Assembly (NCBI GenBank): GCA_036346355.1
Contig: CM070570.1
Span: forward strand, 50,589,467 to 50,653,466
Direction of reading: 5' to 3'
Source: Rhipidocladum racemiflorum
Lineage: Eukaryota > Streptophyta > Magnoliopsida > Poales > Poaceae
DNA: 64,000 nt
The notes below the pieces were generated by a model, which was not told where the DNA came from, did no database searches, and saw only the letters and a program-made list of their open reading frames with translations. Made by a program: the position numbers and the translations under genes. Positions 11,826 to 22,759 of the stretch are shown piece by piece (position 1 is the first letter of the stretch; each line of letters begins with the position of its first letter).

Positions 11826-12354
11826 TAGGGGTGGCAATGGGGACCCGTTCCCCGATCCCCGGCGGGGAATTCCTCTATTAGGGGACGGGTATTGGAAGGA
11901 ATCGTTCCCCGCGGGGATGAAAACGGGGAAAATTATTCCCCCGTCGGGGATGGCGGGAACGGGGACGGGGAATTTTTTCCCCCGCGGGGACCCGATTGGG
12001 GACCCGAATTTAGTTTAGTTCAATTTAGTTGTTAGATTGCAAATATATTCTCTAGCCCATCATATTCAAATTTTCAAAAATGGGACAACATAATCTTCAA
12101 TGAATGCATGCATTCTTTTTCCTTGCCTCTTGATATGATTTTAGAGTTAAAATGGCTATAAGAGCTCTTCTATTTTATGAAATTTTCGCGGGGATGGGTC
12201 CCCGACGGGGCCTCGATACCCTAACGGGGATGGGGACGGGGGGATTTTATCCCCCGAGATGGGGAACGGGGACGGGGATGGGGAAAATTTCGGGTCGCGG
12301 GGATGGGGACGGGGAGGCACTCCCCGGCGGGAAATGCCCCCGTTGCCACCCCTA
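11826..12354. mobile_element. hAT-like MITE, G-rich
   Basis: The other T2 LTR shows the empty site (31088-31103). The insert begins TAGGGGTGGCAATGGGG and ends CCCCCGTTGCCACCCCTA, near-perfect terminal inverted repeats. It is flanked by 8-bp target duplications CCCGGGTG (11818-11825) and CCCGAGTG (12355-12362), one mismatch. An 8-bp duplication with AGGGGTGGCAA termini fits the hAT superfamily. It encodes no transposase. Both ends are packed with GGGGACGGGGA-type repeats around an AT-rich centre at about 12010-12180. Confidence 0.9.
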
Positions 12355-13220
12355 CCCGAGTGACTGTGACCCTCGATCCCGCGTGCCTAGTGCACTGTGT
12401 ATGTGGATCATGGAATACACCCGTTATTGAACATCCCTAACTCCACAAAGTTTGAGGGATTTCGAAGGATACTCTCGACACTCCACAAGGTTCGAGGAGA
12501 TCCCGCGGACATTCCTTGACACTCTCCAAAGTTCAAGGAATTCCGAGTGCGCGTGGTTTAAATGTCCTAGTCATACACAAGTACTTGGGTAAGCTGGCCC
12601 CATAAACGACGTGTGGTTCGCACGATAGTTACTCAAAAAGACGTTACCAGGATTTGATCCTTAAGATCCTTAACCAACATTGCTACAACATAACCACAAT
12701 TGAACCATCATTATCATAATCAGCTTTGATCAACACGACCGATGGACTAAGTCCATCTATCGCGATTCCTAACGATGTTCTAAGCATGGCAAAGCAACTC
12801 GTACGAACCCATACATAATAATAAACCAACCACCTAGGGCGAAAATGGTATACGAAAGGAATGGGGTGACAAGATAACATGTCAACAAGGTAGTAACTAA
12901 ACATTCTACCCCAAATATACTTGTAATTGAAAGTAAGCATGCAATTGACAATAACTTCAACATAATTTGCAATTAATAGGATCAAGTATGTTCAAGGAGT
13001 AAGGTAGTGCCTTGCTGCTCGCTCTTGACGTCGTAGGCGTAGTCGTACTCGGGGTTGTCTTCCGAAGCGTCGACACCTAACGAGAAATCCAATCGCAAAG
13101 GAATACAAATCAAGAAACCAATAATAAACAACACAAGAGTACGCACAATCATGAATGAAATGCATCATGGTTATATTCCTAATCCTAGCATGTATATGAG
13201 AAGCAATTTATCCCTGTACA

Positions 13221-13610
13221 TCCGGAGTATCCGGGTTTTCACCTGGAGTATCCGGGTTTTCACCTGGAGTATCCGGGTTGACCTACTCGGTTACTCGATT
13301 GCTGACTAAACCGGAGTATCCAGGTTATGTATCCGGAGTGTCCGGGTAATCCGGACTATCCGGGTTAAATACCCGGAGCATCCGGATTGGGTCTCTCTGT
13401 TACTTTTCTGGTTTCGCCTGACACGTCCGGAGTGTCCGGACATGACCCGGAGTGTCCGGGTTGGCACTCACGGTTTCAATGTTTCCAACCCATTCGGAGT
13501 GTCCGAATAACTTCCCGGATCGTCCGGACCGGGTTGCTCAGTCCCAGTTTACTCATATGCCCTAACGAATCTGGAGTGTCCGGACTAAAACCCCGGAGTA
13601 TCTGGGTTGA
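13221..13610. repeat. CCGGAGTGTCCGG dyad and tandem repeat block in T2 LTR
   Basis: Many imperfect copies of TCCGGAGTGTCCGGGT occur here, several being inverted repeats of CCGGA. At 13224-13265 a 21-bp unit (GGAGTATCCGGGTTTTCACCT) is repeated twice plus a partial copy. The block recurs at 31928-32275 in the other LTR, which lacks the 21-bp tandem part. Confidence 0.8.
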
Positions 13611-14200
13611 CTGCTCTGTCCGAAAATGGGTATGGTGCATGTGCTCCTAGACTTCAGAAATGACAACTAGGGTATAACCTTACCACTATGGGGATACTCT
13701 TGCACTTGATGAAAGGTTGGTTTGATGAAGAGATCTAGAATGGCGTCGGGGTTGTAATCTCCGTTGGTTCTCCCGGTATGAACTCTTCCTCCTAGCTCTT
13801 GGAGATGACACCTTCTCCTCCTAGTGCTTGCAATGGCCTTTCCTTATCCTCCTTAAGCTAGCAATGCGACATGCACGGTCCGATCCTCAACTTGGAGATG
13901 ATTTTCATGAGGGAAATGGAATGAGCTCAAGGTGACAAAATTTCAGAAAAAAGAAAGCAAAGGAGTGATTACAACTCACCCAAATCTTGGTGCCTCAAGG
14001 ATCCAATTGGATGGAATTGAAGCTCTTGATGAGGAGAATCCAATGGTGTAGCATGCACAAGCTCAAGCTAAATCCTTGGAGGGTTTTTGTGGGGATGAAT
14101 GGAAGGGATGGAGGAGTGCCCTTGCCTTCCCTTGTGCAGATTTTCAGAAATGGGCTGGTGGAATGAGGTGAGTGGGAGGGGATTCCAAAGTGAAAAAGGC

Positions 14201-14209
14201 TTATATAGC
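14201..14209 (-). promoter_or_regulatory. TATA box of T2 3' LTR
   Basis: Minus-strand CTATATAAG lies about 350 bp inside the LTR from its TGTAACAG end, a normal place for the U3/R promoter. The same motif is at 32863-32871 in the other LTR. Confidence 0.55.
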
Positions 14210-14558
14210 TGCCCCCTTCCATCACTTACAAGTGGGGCTTGGTCCCACATGACATAGAAAGGTAAGGAAGTGGGTAGAGGGTAGATGAAGTGAGAAAAGG
14301 TAGAGTAGGTGTGCAGAATTTTATTCTCCCACTTACATTTGGGGTCCACTTGTCATTGACTAAGGTGGATGAAGTTTGGGTATAAAAAAGGGTAGAAACT
14401 TTAAAAAGGGGTCATGGACATTATAAATTCATACTCACATAACTAAATTGATGTTAACGTTCATATAACCTTAATTAAGTGTTAATTGTGCCACTAATAT
14501 GAATGATATGAGCATGCCATGCATAATATGACTCGTAATTAAATTCGGGGCTGTTACA

Positions 14559-14575
14559 AACCTACCCCCCTTAAA
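14559..14575 (-). promoter_or_regulatory. T2 polypurine tract
   Basis: Minus-strand TTTAAGGGGGGTAGGTT abuts the 3' LTR. It primes plus-strand DNA synthesis. Confidence 0.88.
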
Positions 14576-15088
14576 GAGAATCTCGACCTCGAGATTGAAT
14601 TAGGTCGGTGAAGAGATGAGGGTACTCAGCTCGAAGGTGATCTTCACGCTCCCATGTAGATTCAGCGCGAGTATGGTTACTCCACTGGACCTTGAAGAAT
14701 TTGATGGTGTGATTCCGGGTGACGCGTTCACGTTCATCAAGAATGCAAACTGGATACTCCTTGTATGATAAATCGGGTTGCAATCCGAGAGTGTCTAGCT
14801 CCGTGACTTCGGTCGGAACACGAAGGCACTTCTTTAATTGAGAGACGTGAAAGACATCATGTACCTCAGAGAGGAAAGGTGGAAGTTCTAATTGATATGC
14901 CACAGCTCCTCGCCTGCCAAGATTCGGAAAGGTCCGACGTAGCGAGGTGCCAACATCCCTTTCACATGGAAACGATAAATACCCTTCCTTGGAGAAACCT
15001 TGAGATAGACGTGATCATCCACCTCAAAGGTTAATGCACGATGACGGCGATCAGCATAGCTCTTTTGACGAGACTGTGTTGTCCGCAA
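14571..15088 (-). pseudogene. T2 integrase C-terminus with chromodomain-like end
   Basis: Two overlapping frames cover the end of pol. Residues include YADRRHRALTFEVDDHVYLKVSP, LAPRYVGPFRIL, then after a frameshift near 14890-14903 FHVSQLKKCLRVP and the chromodomain-like KVQWSNHT...ESTWEREDHLRAEYPHLF. This C-terminal module follows the integrase core in chromoviruses and is thought to guide integration towards particular chromatin. The frame closes at 14571, at the polypurine tract. A deleted version of the same region is at 33233-33631. Confidence 0.85.
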
Positions 15089-15109
15089 TCGTTCTCGTAT
15101 TATCCGGAC

Positions 15110-15427
15110 TCACTCTTCCGCTTCGGTGACCAAGTCCGGACCAAAGACAGGTCTTTCTCCGGATTCAGACCAATTGAGTGGAGTCCTACAAGACCTTCCA
15201 TAGAGAGCTTCAAATGGCGACATTTGGAGACTAGTTTGATAGCTATTGTTGTAGGAAAACTCCGCGAATGGTAAGCACTTCTCCCAATTCTTGCCGTATG
15301 TAAGAGCACAAGCTCTAAGCATGTCCTCAAGGATTTGATTCACTCTTTCAGTTTTTCCATCAGTTTGAGGATGATAGGCGGTGCTGAACGAGAGTTGAGT
15401 TCCCATGGCTTTGTGAAGCATTGCCAA
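15110..15427 (-). pseudogene. T2 integrase core, distal part
   Basis: The translation continues the integrase core after a frameshift near 15430: AMGTQLSFSTAYHPQTDGKTERVNQ, with the catalytic Glu in KTERVNQ, then NSYQTSLQMSPFEALYG and RTPLNW. It ends at a stop at 15110-15112. Together with the first two Asp residues in the neighbouring frame it completes the DDE triad, but not in one frame. Confidence 0.87.
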
Positions 15428-16740
15428 AAACGTGAGGTAAACTGGGTACCTCGGTCTGAGACAATTCTTTTGGGAACACCATGAAGGGATACGATTCGAG
15501 AGAGATACAGCTTGACCAACTTGCTTACCGTATCGGTAACCATGACGGGAAGAAAATGAGCGGTCTTTGTCAACCGGTCAACAATTACCCAAATAGAGTC
15601 GAAACCCTTTTGCGTCCTGGGTAAACCGGTGATGAAATCCATGCTGATCTCCTCCCATTTCCACAAAGGAATCAGTAGGGGCTGGAGTGTGCCTACTGAA
15701 CGTAAGTGGTCAGCCTTCACCCTTCGGCATACGTCACACTCGGCGACATACCGGGCGATTTCTCGCTTCATTCGGGTCCACCAAAGTCTCGTCTTAAGAT
15801 CTTGGTACATCTTCGTACTCCCGGGATGAATAGAGAACGAGGAGTTATGAGCTTCATTGAGAATGGACTGCTTCAACTCCTTGCAATTCGGCACTACTAA
15901 ACGGGTGCCAAACCATAAAACACCTTGGGGGTCTTCATTAAAGCAATTAGCTTTGCCCAGCTCGATGTTGGCTCGGATAAGTGTTATGCCCTTGTCCTTC
16001 TTTTGGGCTGCTTTGATCTGATCCAAGAGGTTAGATTTAATCTCAAGGTCAGTAAGGAATCCCTGATTGACTACTTCTACTCCGAGTCTTCGGAATTCAG
16101 CGCAAATCGCTTCCGATTCTGGTTCTGCCGAAATACAATTGCATTGTGACTTCCGGCTCAAAGCATTGGCAACGACATTGGCTTTTCTAGGATGATAATG
16201 GAGTCCCATATTGTAGTCTTTGATCAATTCGAGCCACCTTTTTTGTCGCAAGTTCAGATCGGCTTGAGTGAAGATGTATTTCACGCTCTTGTGATCGGTG
16301 TAGATTTCGCAACGATTACCGATGAGGTAATGTCGCCAAATTTTTAGAGCATGCACCACAGCTGCTAGCTCTAAGTCATGGGTTGGATAATTCATCTCAT
16401 GTGGCCTCAATTGCCTGGATGCATATGCCACCACTCGGCCTCCTTGCATAAGTACGCAACCGAGTCCGAGGCGTGATGCATCGCAATATATGTCAAAGGC
16501 CTTGTGAATATCTGGCAGTACTAAGACTGGTGCAGTAGTTAAGCGAACCTTCAGCAATTGGAAACTTGCTTCACACTCTGCTAACCATGAAAACTTCTTC
16601 TCCTTCTTCAATAGTTCGGTCAGTGGCTTCGCTATCTTGGAGAAGTTCTCCACGAACCGGCGGTAGTATCCCGCAAGTTCGAGAAAACTCCGAACTTCTG
16701 TGACGGACTTAGGCTGTTCCCAATTAAGTACTGATTGCAC
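15340..16740 (-). pseudogene. T2 RNase H and integrase (466-codon open frame)
   Basis: This is the longest open frame of T2. It starts in the RT/RNase H connection (QPKSVTEVRSFLELAGYYRRF), followed by RNase H (FDIYCDASRLGLGCVLMQ, THDLELAAVVHALKIWRHYL, YTDHKSVKYIFTQADLN), a linker, and integrase: the HHCC zinc region (HNSSFSIHPG, then CDVC) and the core with the first Asp in ISMDFITGLPRTQ and the second in IVSDRGTQFTS. Just after that Asp the frame shifts, and the last residues here are out of frame. A stop precedes residue 1 at VLSEG*VAVDP. RNase H removes template RNA; integrase inserts the cDNA. Confidence 0.9.
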
Positions 16741-16761
16741 TTTGCTCGGGTCAACTGCAAC

Positions 16762-17484
16762 TCAGCCTTCCGACAGCACATGGCCTAGGAAGGTAACCTC
16801 CTTTAGCCAAAACTCACACTTGCTGAATTTTGCATAAAGTCGGTGTTCTCGTAGTTTCTCCAGAACTATTTGAAGGTGTACTTCATGTTCTTCTTCAGAT
16901 TGGGAGTAGACGAGAATGTCGTCAATGAAGATGACGACGAATTTATCGAGGTAATCCATGAAAACTGAATTCATTAGACTCATGAAGTAGGCCGGTGCAT
17001 TGGTTAAACCGAAGGACATGACAGTATACTAGTATAGGCCATAACGAGTAGAGAATGTTGTCTTCGAGATGTCTCCCGCTCTGATTTTTATTTGATGATA
17101 GCCGGACCTCAAGTCAATTTTGGAGAATACACGGGCTCCGGTCATTTGATCGAACAAATCATCGATCTGTGGGAGTGGATACTTGTTCTTAACCGTTACC
17201 TCATTCAACGGGCGGTAGTCAACAAACATCCGCAAACTGCTGTCCTTCTTCTTCACAAATAGTACCGGGCATCCCCAGGGCGAGGAGCTCTGTCGGATGA
17301 AACCCTTCTCTTGTTGTTCTGAGAGTTGTTTCTTCAATTTAATCAACTCATTTGGAGGCATCCGATATGGACACTTAGATATCTGGGCTGTTCCGGGATG
17401 CAATTCAATGACGAATTCAACCTCCCGATCTGGTGGCATCCCCGGTAATTTTTCTGGAAAGATATCCGAGTAGTCACATACCAC
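16762..17484 (-). pseudogene. T2 reverse transcriptase
   Basis: Two frames, 17484-17029 and 17019-16762, form one RT domain separated by a stop in RYGLY*YTVMSFG. Motifs in order: YSDIFPEKLPGMPPDREVEF, PYRMPPNEL, GFIRQSSSPWGCPVLFVKKKD, DYRPLNEVTVKNKYPLPQIDDLFDQM, FSKIDLRSGYHQIKI, SFGLTNAPAYFM, and the active-site VIFIDDILVYS (FIDD in place of YxDD, normal for this group). A second stop follows FLGHVLSEG. RT copies the element RNA into DNA inside the virus-like particle. Confidence 0.92.
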
Positions 17485-17489
17485 TGTAC

Positions 17490-17912
17490 ATTACTAATCC
17501 TGAGAAAAGGCTCATCCCTCAAGGCATAGAGATGAGTAGCATCAAAACTAGATGCAAGGACAACTTGCTTGCCGCTTGCACTTGTGAGGGAGATGGATTT
17601 TTGTGCACAGTCGATGTATCCCTGATGCTTGGACAACCAATCCATCCCAAGAATAACTTCAATTCCCTTCATCTCAATCATGATCAAGTTAGCCAGAAAT
17701 TCTACCCCATTGACTTCAATGCTAGTTCCCCGACAAATTTGATCAGTTCTCAACTCCGATCCTAGCGTTCTAATGAGAAGAGGCAGATGCAATGGTTGGA
17801 TAGAAAATCCACTATGAGTAGCAAACCCCCCTCGGATAAATGAGTGCGATGCTCCAGAATCAAATAATGCAGTAACTGGGTAGGAGTTGACAAGAAGCGC
17901 ACCCAACACCAC
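17490..17912 (-). pseudogene. T2 aspartic protease
   Basis: The frame reads LGALLVNSYPVTALFDSGASHSF with the catalytic DSG, then VNGVEFLANLIMIEMKGIEVILGMDWLSKH, the C-terminal protease signature (ILGMDWL). Protease cleaves the Gag-Pol polyprotein. The frame departs from the polyprotein near 17490 (ISNVQ) and the RT continues in another frame. Upstream, between protease and gag, a 533-bp MITE is inserted. Confidence 0.88.
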
Positions 17913-17925
17913 ATTCGGCGCATCC

Positions 17926-18458
17926 CAGGGTTCAAAATCTCGCCGAGATTCGACGAAATTTTGGCAAAATTTCGGGCCCCTCCGAGTTTCATAATCCCAG
18001 CAAAATTAAAAAACCCTAAAATTTTTTTTGAAGTGCTACAGTACAATAAAATCTCGCCGAAATTTCGGTGATTTGGACCGAAATTTCGGTTAAACGGACC
18101 GAAATTTGTATAAAAGTTGACCGGATTTGACCGTAATTGATCGGATTTGACCGGATTGGGTTCTTCACGTCATTTCCTATGTGGGACAGTCGGTAGATCA
18201 TAATTTCTGCGAAGTTGAAAAAACCCTAAAAAATTGAAAGTTGAAAAAACCCTAAAAATTTCGCCGAGATTTCGGTTCTTTGGATGAAATTTCATCTTTT
18301 TTTAGCGAAATTTTTGATTTCTTGGTTTTAAAAAAACCGGATTTGAATTTTGGTATTTGAATTTCGTCCGGATTTTGTCTGAAATTTTCGAATCTCGTCG
18401 AAATTTCGGATTTCGGCCAGGCCCGAGATGGAGTCCGAAAACAAAATTTGAATCCTTG
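17926..18458. mobile_element. hAT-like MITE between T2 gag and protease
   Basis: The T2 coding sequence is interrupted here. The insert begins CAGGGTTCAAAAT and ends ATTTGAATCCTTG, imperfect inverted repeats. It is flanked by GCGCATCC (17918-17925) and GCACATCC (18459-18466), an 8-bp duplication with one mismatch. The interior is full of CGAAATTTCGG-type palindromic phrases and has no coding capacity. An 8-bp duplication and CAGGG terminus suggest hAT, with lower certainty than for the first MITE. Confidence 0.75.
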
Positions 18459-18615
18459 GCACATCCTGAGCTTCTTCGGCGGTGATGTGGTTGATACGAC
18501 CGCGTGGTTGTGCCGGCACGGCTCTTGGTGGAGCTGGCCATGGCGGTGGTGGTGGTGTGGCTCCGGCTGCATTCGGCGTTCGAGTCGCTAACATTGCTGG
18601 GTTCCTTTGCAGGCA

Positions 18616-19695
18616 TTAGCGCGTAAAGTGCCCCGGCTTCTTGCATTGATAGCACACCAGAACTGGACAGCCTTGAGTGTTACCTCCTAGCTGATTCCCA
18701 CCAACATTCGGCGGAAGATTCTGCTGCGGTGGACGCGCAACAGGTACCGGAGGTCTTGAGGGTGTCTGAGCTTGATAATTGGGAGGCGAGGGACGAGTGG
18801 CGCGCAGCAGATGTGAGCTATTGCTAGCCAAAATCTGAGCTGCTCGCTTGCGCTTGCGTGACTCTTCCAGCTTTCTCCGCTTCTCATCCACCACTATGGC
18901 CTTGTTAACCAAATATTGGAAATTGCGGAATTCATGTGCAGCGAGCTCCAACTGCAACTCCTCGGAAAGTCCCTCCATAAAGCGTTCTTGTTTGCGCTCA
19001 TCGGTGGAGGTGTCATCCGGAGCGTAACGAGCCAAGTAGTTGAACTCGTGAAGATACTCCATAACGGATTTGCCACCTTGCTTCAGTGCGAGGAATTCGC
19101 GCTTCTTGATGGCCATAACACCTGCGGGAACGTGAGCCTCGCGGAAAGCTGCGTGAAACTCCGTCCACGTAATAACGTGATCAGCAGGTTGCATGGCGGT
19201 AAAGTTGTCCCACCATGCGCACGCTGCTCCATCCAGCTGATGGGAAGCATAAAGGACCTTCTCATGATCCGGGCACTGAGCAATGGTAAGCTTGCGCTCA
19301 ATGGTTCGAAGCCAGTTGTCCGCTTCAAGTGGATCCTCGGCACGAGAGAATAACGGTGGCTGCGTGCGAAGGAACTCTCCAAGTCCTCCTGCGGCATGAT
19401 GCCCTCCCCAACTGGCACCTTGGATAGGGCCCGGGGCAACGGCGGTATTGCGAGCAATCTGCTGCAAGACCAAGGTCTGATCCTGCTGATTCTGCTCAAT
19501 CATGGCAAGCACTTGAGCCATGGTAGGAGGTGGTGGAAGTTCCGCCTCCGCACGAGGATAGTGCCGATTTTGACGGTGAGATGACTCCGGGTTGTCATGA
19601 GTAACCCCCTGAGCATGTTCCTCAACTGCTTGGGAGCCCGAGGTGTGTGGCCTCGTCCCTTGCTAAGTTTGTGATCGAGTGGTAGCTCCTACCAT
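18616..19695 (-). pseudogene. gag: T2 gag
   Basis: Gag capsid/nucleocapsid precursor. The best start is the ATG at 19693-19695 (MVGATTRSQT), followed by an in-frame TAG at codon 11; the open part runs from 19521. Retrotransposon-gag core motifs: EFLRTQPPLFSRAEDPLEADNWLR, ERKLTIAQCPDHEKVLYASHQLDGAACAWWDNF, FREAHVPAGVMAIKKREFLALKQG, VMEYLHEFNYLARYAPDD, FMEGLSEELQLEL, then a basic stretch and Pro/Gln-rich linker. The zinc knuckle CYQCKKPGHFTR runs into a TAA before its last Cys at 18616. Otherwise the capsid part is uninterrupted over 300 codons. Confidence 0.92.
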
Positions 19696-19960
19696 CCTGT
19701 TGCTAACCCCAAGTTAGCAACAAGAAACAAGTACACTCATATAGATTCACATGAATGCAACACAAGAAACACACAGCATAAGCACAAAACATCAGGTGAA
19801 AGAAGTTCATAAACTCCAATAACATCCATGAGCAACAACAAAGTTCTGAGATGACAATGAGAGAGCATAGTCTAAGTTACACGACATAGTCTATTACATG
19901 ACCTCGAATTAAGATAGTTCTCCCCTACATAGGGGTCACGACTAATTCAACTAAGACAAC
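19696..19960 (-). other. T2 leader between pre-gag ORF and gag
   Basis: About 265 bp without coding signal on either strand. It is A/C-rich on the + strand and probably an untranslated spacer. Confidence 0.5.
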
Positions 19961-20773
19961 TCAAATGTCCCTAAGGAAGCCTCGGGGAAATTCATCCAAA
20001 AGATGGTATTCCGGCGATCCCGTATCTTCAGGATCCAAAGAGCTAGCGAGACGTTGAGGAGACCCCAAGTAGGATGTATGTGCTCCTGATGATCCTTGTG
20101 CACGGAGACGCATTGCGCTTGCCGAGTTGATGCGTGCACGGCTAGAGTTGAAGTGTTGGGCCTCCACCCCTATCACGCATGGGAATTGAAAAGGGCCTGG
20201 AGCTACATCGTGGGGCGTAGTAGAATTGGGTCCGTACACCACATTCCGTGGCACGAGACTAGTCTGTAAGAATTGATGAAGATGCCCCTGCGCGGTGCGA
20301 AGACGAGCACCAGTCTCCCACAACTCGTGTACCACACAGCGATGAGCCCGGTCCAAAGCATCGACCAAGCTCGCCAGTTGGCGGACAGAGCGGTCTTCTC
20401 CCAGTTCCACTTCCGTAATGTAATTGTAGGTGCCCGCCGGTCCTCGCTGTGGGAATTAAAGGAACGGAGGCTCAAGTAGCTCCCGCAGATCATGACGAAG
20501 ATGGCACATGGCAACGTAGGCCACCTCTTGGATTGCCATCACAAGGGATGTCCCCTGTGCTTGGAAGTGATGGGGAATGCTTCCAGGCATCATTCGGGCG
20601 ATGATGTGGATCGTGGCAGTGTAGGTCTTCAATCCAGGTCCCAAAGCCCGCCCATACACCGCGTACTCGGGTGCATAGGTGAAGCTGGCTCTCCAGAGCA
20701 TGTCCCTGAGGAGGGAAGGAAAACTGTCCACATCCTCAGTGCGGGTAACCATGACCAAAGGACCGTGGTTCAT
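19961..20773 (-). pseudogene. T2 pre-gag ORF of unknown function
   Basis: A 271-codon frame lies between the primer site and gag, broken only by one TAA at about 20456-20458. It starts MNHGPLVMVTRTEDVDSF. A middle part reads AIQEVAYVAMCHLRHDLREL followed by EPPF and FPQRGPAG. A later part is alpha-helical in character (VRQLASLVDALDRAHRCVV, ELWETGARLRTAQGHLHQFL). It resembles the T1-b ORF at 53268-54013 in order and in an IQEV-x-x-x-AM ... EL ... F ... P-x-R pattern, so I infer a shared family. I do not recognise a known domain. Position on the same strand upstream of gag suggests expression from the genomic RNA. Confidence 0.65.
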
Positions 20774-20977
20774 CTAGCATTTTGGAAAAGAGAAGATGAG
20801 TTAGAAAACAATTTCGCTCTATCAAATAAACATAAAGATGAGTCATAGAGCTAAGATGGATGAGGAACAAAAGAACTGCACAATGCTATCAGTTCCAAAA
20901 TTAATTGATAAGCAAAAATAGTTTTGACTCAACAAGTCCTAAGCCAGTCGACCATGCTACATTCTAACATGCAATCA

Positions 20978-20997
20978 GTATAGAGCTCTGATACCAA
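20978..20997 (-). promoter_or_regulatory. T2 primer binding site, tRNA-iMet
   Basis: Minus-strand TTGGTATCAGAGCTCTATAC, 3 nt inside the 5' LTR end at 21001. Complementary to the initiator-Met tRNA 3' end over its first 13-14 bases. Confidence 0.92.
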
Positions 20998-21480
20998 GAC
21001 TGTGGGGACCCATCCCCGGGACTCCACTAATTCACTCGGTAGCACCGCACAGCCCAAGTAAATCAAGGGAACCTCGAGCGACCCGCCTATATGCCCGTGT
21101 TGGTCCCAGGAAAGTTCACCAACACGCACGGCAATGCATAACAGTTTGTATCACAACTCATACACAATTAATGGAAGCATAAGCATAATTACATACAAAA
21201 GCAGGACTGTTGTCCAAAACGACATACATAGTAGTTTTACATCAAAGTAGCAGCGAAAAACATAAATGAACGAAAAAAGGCCAGCGTAGTATGCCATAGA
21301 CCCTCATGCAACTGACTGGAAGTAAGAACGTGCCCCTAAGCGTTAGCATCATCAAAATCTGCCAGATAAAGATCTTCGGACAGTGCCTCATCCTCACCTG
21401 CAGCAAGTGGACAATCCGTTTGAGTACAAAGAGTGTACTCGCACAATAATAAAAGTGGTACTCTGAGTTCTAACTACATG

Positions 21481-22746
21481 TGTAGGACCGAGTAGGCAAC
21501 TAGAGGGGGGGTGAATAGATGCCGAATAAAATTCAACTATTTCTTTCGGAAAATTAAAGACCCCTAAATAGCGGAAGAATATTTAATATCGTAGAGATCA
21601 AAACCCTAGATTAATTAGCGAGACAAGTCGAACAAAAATCAAAACTAGTTCTATCAAAAATCGAACAATCCTTCTAATCAAGAATCAAAGCGAAAAAAAT
21701 AAGAGAATATTGCATAAACTTATCTTTTTATTCCAAAGCCATCTTCAACAAGATGACACCAAAAATCTTCTAATCTTCAATGATTAGAAAACCCTAAACA
21801 AACTAATAGAGCATACAAGCTCTTCTTTGCACCTTGTGCTTGATTGAACAATTGTTTGCTTGATTGATTCTAAACACCTAGAACCCCTATTTAAAGGACA
21901 AGAAAACAGAATCCTTTTCCGATTCTTCGTTGACTCGAACTCTGCTTCCGCTGGCCGACTCGTACTCGGAATCTCGTACCTCACGGCTCGCAGCCAGCTC
22001 CACTCGGATTCAACGTTATGCACACATGCACACTCACAGCAAAACCACGCCAAGCACACACTCATGTCACATGCATTCATATGCACACACACACGATGCA
22101 CTCACGCACACACTCACGCCATGCGTGCACACACACACTCACATGCACACACACATGCATGCAGCATGCACGCCATGCACACACACACTCCATGCATGCA
22201 CACACACATGCATTAAATGCATTGCATGCAACAGCATGCAACACACACATGCATTTGTATGCACGCACACTTGCATGCACACACACATACACCACTCTCT
22301 CACACATGCATGCAACACATACACATGTATTTGTATGCATGTATAAAAAATTCGTATACATGCGTGCACGCCACTGCCACCACATTTGCAACGATCGACT
22401 TCACGCGCGCCTTGTCCTCTAGTCCAAACGTCCCGCATGACACCCCGAGCCCTCACGACCTCAGTTCCTCCCTGAACCTAGTCTCGGTCCCGTCATCGAC
22501 CACGTTCGACCTCGAGCAACACCTGCACGTGAACACAAATACAAAAATAATTTCCGAGCCCAAGTCCACGACTTGACTCAAGTTAATCCATACAACCAAC
22601 TGATTTCAGATCTTTTTCAAATAAAGAAACCAAAAAATAAATCGATTCAAATAGGTTTCAAATCTTTTTCAAATAATCAAATCAATTTCAACTCTTTTCA
22701 AATACTCATCATCAAAAACAATTGGATAAAAAACAATGATCCTTCA
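21481..22746 (-). repeat. Sirevirus 3' LTR
   Basis: 1266 bp, bounded by the target duplication on the left and the polypurine tract on the right. It contains a TATA-like element (minus-strand TTTAAATAG, 21888-21896) and the CA/ATGCAT repeat tract. The partner is 29314-30573. Confidence 0.93.
22018..22345. repeat. CA-rich / ATGCAT low-complexity tract in Sirevirus 3' LTR
   Basis: About 330 bp of alternating purine-pyrimidine sequence made of CACACA runs and ATGCATGC palindromes. A nearly identical tract is at 29848-30175 in the other LTR. The His/Thr-rich open frames across it are chance products of the repeat. Confidence 0.9.
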
Positions 22747-22747
22747 A

Positions 22748-22759
22748 TCTCCCCCTTGA
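22748..22759 (-). promoter_or_regulatory. Sirevirus polypurine tract adjacent to LTR
   Basis: Minus-strand TCAAGGGGGAGA lies directly at the LTR edge and would prime plus-strand synthesis. Similar motifs recur at 22922-22937, 22962-22972 and 23931-23940. Confidence 0.85.

Larger units (their letters stand above)
10796..14558 (-). repeat. T2 3' LTR
   Basis: Boundaries come from the primer site on one side (TGTGGGGACC at 10796) and the polypurine tract on the other (CTGTTACA ending 14558). It aligns through its length with 21001-21480 plus 30579-33220. It is longer than that copy because it carries a 529-bp MITE and extra copies of a 21-bp tandem unit. Confidence 0.9.

Noticed and set aside
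18008..18260. Several AAACCCTAAA phrases resembling plant telomere repeats.
   Set aside because: They are isolated single copies inside a MITE and not in tandem.
21860..22456. Several His/Thr-rich and Cys/Val-rich open frames of over 100 codons on both strands.
   Set aside because: They are products of the CA/ATGCAT repeat read in all frames; the same occurs at 29821-30249.
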